A stretch of 64,000 nucleotides of DNA from Neobacillus niacini (lineage in GTDB: Bacteria > Bacillota > Bacilli > Bacillales > Cytobacillaceae): assembly GCF_019749295.1 (NCBI RefSeq), contig NZ_JACWFG010000005.1, positions 1 to 64,000 of the forward strand, given 5' to 3'. The notes under the pieces were generated by a model that was given only the letters and a program-made list of their open reading frames with translations, ran no database searches and was not told the origin of the DNA. The translations under genes were made by a program, and so were the position numbers. This document shows, in pieces, positions 60,047 to 64,000 of the stretch. The number at the start of each line of letters is the position of its first letter. Positions within the stretch are counted from its first letter, which is position 1.

Positions 60047-60832
60047 TTATTGATTTGTACTTGCTTTTAATTCTGTTTTTTTTCCATTTTGATAAACTTT
60101 TCTACTTAATAGTGTTTGCAGGATTAAAAACAAACCGCCTACCGCCCAATAAAGAGGAAGTGCTGCAGGTGAACTGAAAGAGAATATTACAATCATTAGG
60201 GGAGACAAGAGTCCCATAAATTTCATTTGCTGCTGTTGAGCAGCAGGCATAGAAGATTGAGAAACTTTGAATTGAATATAATAAATGACTCCTGCAATTA
60301 GGGTAATAATGATGTCAGGGTGTCCGAGACTAAACCAAAGGAATTCATGCGTGGCTATCTCTTCAGAACCCCGAATAGCATAATAAAAACCTGTCAGAAT
60401 TGGCATTTGAATCAGTATAGGTAAACACCCCATATTTAAAGGATTTACACCGTGCTTCTGATAAAGGCCCATCATTTCCTGCTGCAGTTCTTGTTTCTTT
60501 TTTGGGTCACTTTCTTCCTTCATTCTCTTCTGGATGTCTTCCATTTCTGGCTTCATGACGTCCATTTTTTCTTTCATGTTCATCTGATTTTTATATTGCT
60601 TCAGCATGAATGGCAGTAATACAAGTCTTATGATAAGGGTAACAAGTATAATCGATAATCCATAGTTGCCATTGAACAGTTCCGCTAAAAAGTGAATGAA
60701 AACAATAAATGGTTCTACAAAATACGTATGGAAAAATCCATCACCTTTTCCGTCTGCTGCAGAACATGCTGAAAGCAAAGTCGTGGTTAAAGTTAAAAGT
60801 AGTAATACAGAAAGTGAGTGTTTGTTTTTCAT
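60047..60832 (-). CDS. yidC: membrane protein insertase YidC (YqjG/YidC2-like), lipoprotein
   Basis: A 261-residue Oxa1/YidC insertase. Lipobox LLSAC (Cys23), five helices, the conserved groove arginine Arg69 in VTLIIRLVLLPFM, a cytosolic helical hairpin (MKPEMEDIQKRMKEESDPKKKQ region, about 90-125) and CLPILIQMPILTGFYYAIRG. It inserts membrane proteins with or without SecYEG. ATG 60832 follows a very strong AGGAGGAAAT. That site is complementary to codons in a leader peptide gene 17 bases upstream, which argues it is the regulated paralogue (YidC2/YqjG) rather than SpoIIIJ. Confidence 0.93.
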   Translation of the reverse strand: MKNKHSLSVLLLLTLTTTLLSACSAADGKGDGFFHTYFVEPFIVFIHFLAELFNGNYGLSIILVTLIIRLVLLPFMLKQYKNQMNMKEKMDVMKPEMEDIQKRMKEESDPKKKQELQQEMMGLYQKHGVNPLNMGCLPILIQMPILTGFYYAIRGSEEIATHEFLWFSLGHPDIIITLIAGVIYYIQFKVSQSSMPAAQQQQMKFMGLLSPLMIVIFSFSSPAALPLYWAVGGLFLILQTLLSRKVYQNGKKTELKASTNQ

Positions 60833-60886
60833 ATTTCCTCCTAGTTTGTTTATGTTGTTATTGGTTGAAAAAGGGAGGAGGAAATA
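60832..60886 (-). promoter_or_regulatory. hairpin sequestering the yidC ribosome binding site
   Basis: TATTTCCTCCT (60876-60886, inside the leader peptide gene) is a perfect 11-bp complement of AGGAGGAAATA (60832-60842), which holds the yidC ribosome binding site. The 33-base loop contains the leader stop codon. A ribosome held near codon 88 of the leader would keep the stem open. Confidence 0.85.
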
Positions 60887-61155
60887 GGTTCTTCTGTATC
60901 ATCCTGTGAACTTTCTTTTCTACGAATATATTTTACAATTCGAATGAGAATGATATTTCTGTTTAATGAACTTTTTTTCTTATATAAACAAAATGGGTGA
61001 TTGATTTTTGTATGTGCGGGTTCGCTTATGGATCCCATAAAGCAATATTCCACATTCCACGCCCAAAGTATTTTAATTATCACTCCAAAGTATAAACTTA
61101 AATATAGTGCTTCTAACGTATTGGAATCCGTAATTTCAATGAGCAATTGGTACAA
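60850..61155 (-). CDS. MifM-like arrest leader peptide
   Basis: A 101-residue frame from TTG 61155, seven bases after GCGAGGTG, ending 17 bases before yidC. Layout: hydrophobic segment (about 15-40), basic linker, then IRIVKYIRRKESSQDDTEEP (71-90). In B. subtilis MifM the arrest depends on Arg69, Ile70, Trp73 and an acidic patch at about 86-89; here Arg72, Ile73, Tyr76 and Asp85-Glu89 take the same relative places. MifM senses poor YidC activity by stalling when it is not inserted, exposing the yidC2 ribosome site. Overall sequence identity is low, so orthology is inferred from layout, position and the hairpin. Confidence 0.72.
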   Translation of the reverse strand: MYQLLIEITDSNTLEALYLSLYFGVIIKILWAWNVEYCFMGSISEPAHTKINHPFCLYKKKSSLNRNIILIRIVKYIRRKESSQDDTEEPISSSLFQPITT

Positions 61156-61232
61156 AAATAATCACCTCGCTTTTACTGCTGCTGTTATGAGTATAATGGA
61201 GATAGCACAAAGAATCAATTGAATTACAAGTG

Positions 61233-61262
61233 AAAAAAAAAGGCTGTCGGCGAGGACAGCTT
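61233..61262 (-). terminator. intrinsic terminator after pflA
   Basis: On the minus strand AGCTGTC / GACAGCC with eight T. Confidence 0.85.
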
Positions 61263-61267
61263 TCTTC

Positions 61268-62020
61268 TTAATTGGTAATAATCGGTTTATTCCAGTGTGC
61301 TGTAATACTCTTATAGGCGAAATCTACTTTTTCCTCGGATGGTGGTTCAACATGGTGTAATGGATATTCTAGTCCGAGCGCTTCCCATTTATATACACCA
61401 AGCTTATGATAGGGAAGTATCTCAATCTTTTGTACATTCTCTAGTGTTCCAATAAATTCACCTAGCTTTTGAAGATCTTCTGGATCATCAGAAACAGTAG
61501 GAACGAGAACATGACGTACCCAAACCGGTACTTTTCGGTCTGACAAAAACTTGGCAAATTCAAGAATATGATCATTTGCCATACCCGTTAATTGTATATG
61601 CTTTTTGCGGTTAATATGCTTTAAATCGAGTAAAATCAAATCCGTGTACTGTAATAACTCCTCAAGCTGTTCAATAAACAGTTTAGCGTGTGAGAAACAG
61701 CCCCCAGATGAATCAATGGTTGTATGAATCCCTTTCTTTTTACATTCCTTAAACAATTCAGTAAGGAACGGTACCTGCAGAAGTGGTTCACCGCCGCTGA
61801 CAGTGATTCCGCCGCCAGATGATTGGATGAAGGGAAGGTAGGACATGAGATCATCCATGATTTCGGAAACAGTCATCTGTTTGCCGCTGCCAATTTCCCA
61901 CGTATCAGCGTTATGGCAAAACTGGCAGCGTAATAGGCAGCCTTGTGTAAATACAACATAGCGTATACCTGGTCCGTCTACTGTTCCTAATGTTTCAATA
62001 GAATGAATATTTCCGTTCAT
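61268..62020 (-). CDS. pflA: pyruvate formate-lyase activating enzyme
   Basis: A 250-residue radical SAM enzyme. The cluster motif CLLRCQFCHNADTW (CxxxCxxC, about 29-36) and SGGEPLLQ (about 77) are diagnostic. It installs the glycyl radical on PflB in anaerobic cells. ATG 62020 follows AAAGGGGGATC. It lies 64 bases downstream of pflB in the same transcript and ends at a terminator. Confidence 0.96.
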   Translation of the reverse strand: MNGNIHSIETLGTVDGPGIRYVVFTQGCLLRCQFCHNADTWEIGSGKQMTVSEIMDDLMSYLPFIQSSGGGITVSGGEPLLQVPFLTELFKECKKKGIHTTIDSSGGCFSHAKLFIEQLEELLQYTDLILLDLKHINRKKHIQLTGMANDHILEFAKFLSDRKVPVWVRHVLVPTVSDDPEDLQKLGEFIGTLENVQKIEILPYHKLGVYKWEALGLEYPLHHVEPPSEEKVDFAYKSITAHWNKPIITN

Positions 62021-62084
62021 GATGATGATCCCCCTTTAGTTTTTAAAGCAGGAGCCCCTAGAAAAGGAGCCCCGTAATCTATTA

Positions 62085-64000
62085 TTATAGTGATTCGTGG
62101 AAAGTACGGTTAATAACGTCTAATTGCTGTTCTTTTGTTAATTTAATGAAGTTAACCGCATATCCAGAAACACGAATGGTTAATTGTGGATATAATTCTG
62201 GATGTTCCATTGCATCCATTAATGTTTCTTTATTAAATACGTTAACATTCAGATGGTGACCTGATTTAATAGCATATCCGTCTAAGATAGAAACCAAGTT
62301 ACGAACCTGACTTTCTTCCTCTTTACCTAATGCTTTAGGAACGATAGAGAAAGTATTTGAAATTCCATCCATTGCTGAGCTGTATGGCAATTTAGCAACA
62401 GAAGAAAGGGAAGCGAGTGTACCTTTTGTATCACGGCCATGCATTGGGTTTGCCCCAGGCGCGAATGGTTCGCCTGTACGACGGCCATCTGGTGTATTCC
62501 CAGTTTTCTTACCATAAACCACGTTTGATGTAATCGTCAAGATTGACATTGTGTGAACGGAATTACGGTAGGTTTGGTGCTTACGTAACTTTTTCATAAA
62601 TGTTTTAACAATTTCAACCGCAATGCTGTCTACACGGTCATCGTTGTTTCCGTATTTAGGGAAGTCTCCAGTTGTTTCGAAATCGACAGCTAGACCGTTT
62701 TCGTCACGAATAACTCTTACTTCAGCATATTTTATGGCACTTAATGAGTCAGCTACGACACTCAATCCAGCAATGCCTGTTGCCATGGTACGTAAGATTT
62801 GAGAGTCATGCAGAGCCATTTCAATTCTTTCATAGCTGTACTTATCATGCATGTAGTGAATAACATTCAATGTGTTGATATAAAGGTCTGCGAGCCATTC
62901 CATCATTTGATCAAACTTTTGCATTACTTCTTCATAATTCAATACCTCAGAAGTAATTGGCTGATATTGTGGACCTACTTGAATTTTTAACTTTTCATCC
63001 ATACCGCCGTTAATGGAATAGAGAAGAGCTTTAGCTAGGTTTGCACGTGCACCGAAGAATTGCATTTGTTTACCAATTTCCATAGCAGATACACAGCAGG
63101 CAATTCCGTAGTCATCGCCATATTCAGGACGCATAATATCGTCGTTTTCATATTGGATGGAGCTAGTTTTAATAGACATTTTTGCACAATACTTTTTAAA
63201 ATTCTCAGGCAGTTGTGGTGACCATAGTACTGTTAGGTTTGGTTCAGGAGCCGGACCTAAATTGTCTAATGTGTGTAGGAAACGGAAAGAGTTCTTTGTT
63301 ACAAGTGAACGGCCGTCAGATGCCATACCGCCAATTGACTCTGTTACCCATGTTGGGTCTCCGCTGAATAATTCATTATAATCAGGTGTACGTGCAAATT
63401 TAACTAAGCGAAGCTTCATGACAAAATGATCAACGATTTCCTGTGCTTCAACTTCTGTTAAAGTGCCATTTTGCAGGTCTCTTTCCATATAGATATCAAG
63501 GAAAGTAGATACGCGTCCAAGACTCATCGCAGCACCGTTTTGCTCTTTAATAGCAGCTAAGTATCCGAAATATAACCATTGGAATGCTTCTTGTGCAGTT
63601 GCAGCCGGCTGTGAAAGATCAAAGCCGTGACTGCTTGCCATTTCTTTTAATTCTTTTAATGCACGAATTTGCTCTGCAATTTCTTCACGAAGACGCATGT
63701 TGTCTTCTGTCATTACCTTGCTTGTATTCTTTTGATCCTTTTGTTTTTCCTTGATTAAGAAGTCTACTCCGTATAGTGCAACACGACGATAGTCACCAAT
63801 AATACGTCCGCGGCCGTAAGCATCAGGAAGTCCTGTAATAATCGCTGCTTTACGAGCTAACATCATTTCATCTGTATAAGCATCGAAAACACCTTGGTTG
63901 TGAGTCTTACGGAATTCTGTAAAGAATCTTTCGATTTCTGGATTTAATTCATAGCCATAAGATTCTAAGGCTGCTTTAGCCATGCGGATACCGCCGAAAG
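62085..64000 (-). CDS. pflB: formate C-acetyltransferase (pyruvate formate-lyase), 5' end beyond window
   Basis: At least 638 residues are visible of a usual 740-760; the frame is open to base 64000, and ATG 63983 is internal ([11 protein letters not shown] is a mid-protein motif). The catalytic cysteine pair is in [13 protein letters not shown] and the radical glycine in [13 protein letters not shown] near the C-terminus; [11 protein letters not shown] and [18 protein letters not shown] are also typical. It converts pyruvate and CoA to acetyl-CoA and formate in fermentation. pflA follows, as in most Firmicutes. Confidence 0.97.
   Translation of the reverse strand, partial: FGGIRMAKAALESYGYELNPEIERFFTEFRKTHNQGVFDAYTDEMMLARKAAIITGLPDAYGRGRIIGDYRRVALYGVDFLIKEKQKDQKNTSKVMTEDNMRLREEIAEQIRALKELKEMASSHGFDLSQPAATAQEAFQWLYFGYLAAIKEQNGAAMSLGRVSTFLDIYMERDLQNGTLTEVEAQEIVDHFVMKLRLVKFARTPDYNELFSGDPTWVTESIGGMASDGRSLVTKNSFRFLHTLDNLGPAPEPNLTVLWSPQLPENFKKYCAKMSIKTSSIQYENDDIMRPEYGDDYGIACCVSAMEIGKQMQFFGARANLAKALLYSINGGMDEKLKIQVGPQYQPITSEVLNYEEVMQKFDQMMEWLADLYINTLNVIHYMHDKYSYERIEMALHDSQILRTMATGIAGLSVVADSLSAIKYAEVRVIRDENGLAVDFETTGDFPKYGNNDDRVDSIAVEIVKTFMKKLRKHQTYRNSVHTMSILTITSNVVYGKKTGNTPDGRRTGEPFAPGANPMHGRDTKGTLASLSSVAKLPYSSAMDGISNTFSIVPKALGKEEESQVRNLVSILDGYAIKSGHHLNVNVFNKETLMDAMEHPELYPQLTIRVSGYAVNFIKLTKEQQLDVINRTFHESL

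Noticed and set aside
62051-62073. GGAGCCCC direct repeat between pflB and pflA
   Set aside because: Two 8-base copies only, no symmetry or T-run; not enough to call a site.
1-64000. CRISPR arrays, rRNA, canonical tRNA genes, prophage or insertion sequences
   Set aside because: Looked for regularly spaced repeats, tRNA T-arms with CCA-compatible acceptors, and transposase or integrase motifs; only the defective tRNA-like element at 31796-31863 and the 182-bp repeat were found.

Overview
The window is a 64 kb chromosomal segment of a low-GC, endospore-forming Gram-positive bacterium of the Bacillaceae (Bacillus/Neobacillus-like). Supporting evidence is strong AGGAGG-type ribosome binding sites with frequent TTG/GTG starts, many short T-tailed hairpin terminators, spore-related genes (spo0M, an Sda-family inhibitor, a YhcN/YlaJ-type lipoprotein, ku/ligD), and gene order from about 6.1 to 24.6 kb that largely matches the B. 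subtilis yodT-to-ctpA region. No rRNA, canonical tRNA, CRISPR array, prophage or intact insertion sequence was seen. Both ends cut genes: an S66 carboxypeptidase on the left and pflB on the right.

Layout. 0-6 kb: carboxypeptidase fragment, a Ktr-type potassium channel subunit, and a 1316-residue TPR protein with an embedded C39-type peptidase domain. 6-16 kb: a lysine catabolism locus (yodT-yodS-yodR-yodQ, aldehyde dehydrogenase, ablB, a sigma-54 activator, kamA, yokU) with a good -24/-12 promoter before kamA. The gene set fits lysine to beta-lysine to N6-acetyl-beta-lysine to a 4-aminobutyrate-type product. 16-25 kb: yozE, yodN, yozD, yodL, deoD, a VanY-type carboxypeptidase and ctpA, interrupted by an ECF-promoter-driven block holding a frameshifted small gene, a Ser/Thr kinase and spo0M. 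25-33 kb: mostly single genes (AlbA_2 protein, CobW GTPase, secreted and lipoprotein genes, SDR, GNAT, amidohydrolase). The GNAT gene has a pseudo-tRNA in its 5' leader. 33-42 kb: a yxlEFG-like ABC module behind two ECF-type promoters, dapF, divergent ligD and ku, a nucleoside hydrolase, and cold-shock genes.

42-47 kb: a 182-bp dispersed-type repeat and a DMSO-reductase-like operon with an FNR-type box but no membrane anchor gene. 48.7-55.8 kb: trpEGDCFBA behind two tandem Trp T-boxes. 55.9-64 kb: selU/mnmH, small genes, an Sda paralogue, a YhcN-type lipoprotein, yidC preceded by a MifM-like leader peptide, then pflA and pflB.

The strongest second-look items are the MifM-like leader, whose own codons can pair with the yidC ribosome binding site over 11 bp, and the tRNA-like fold before the GNAT gene, whose T-arm competes with a 19-bp hairpin. 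The paired ECF promoters and the 7-A frameshift follow. All family assignments are by reading motifs; no database search was run.
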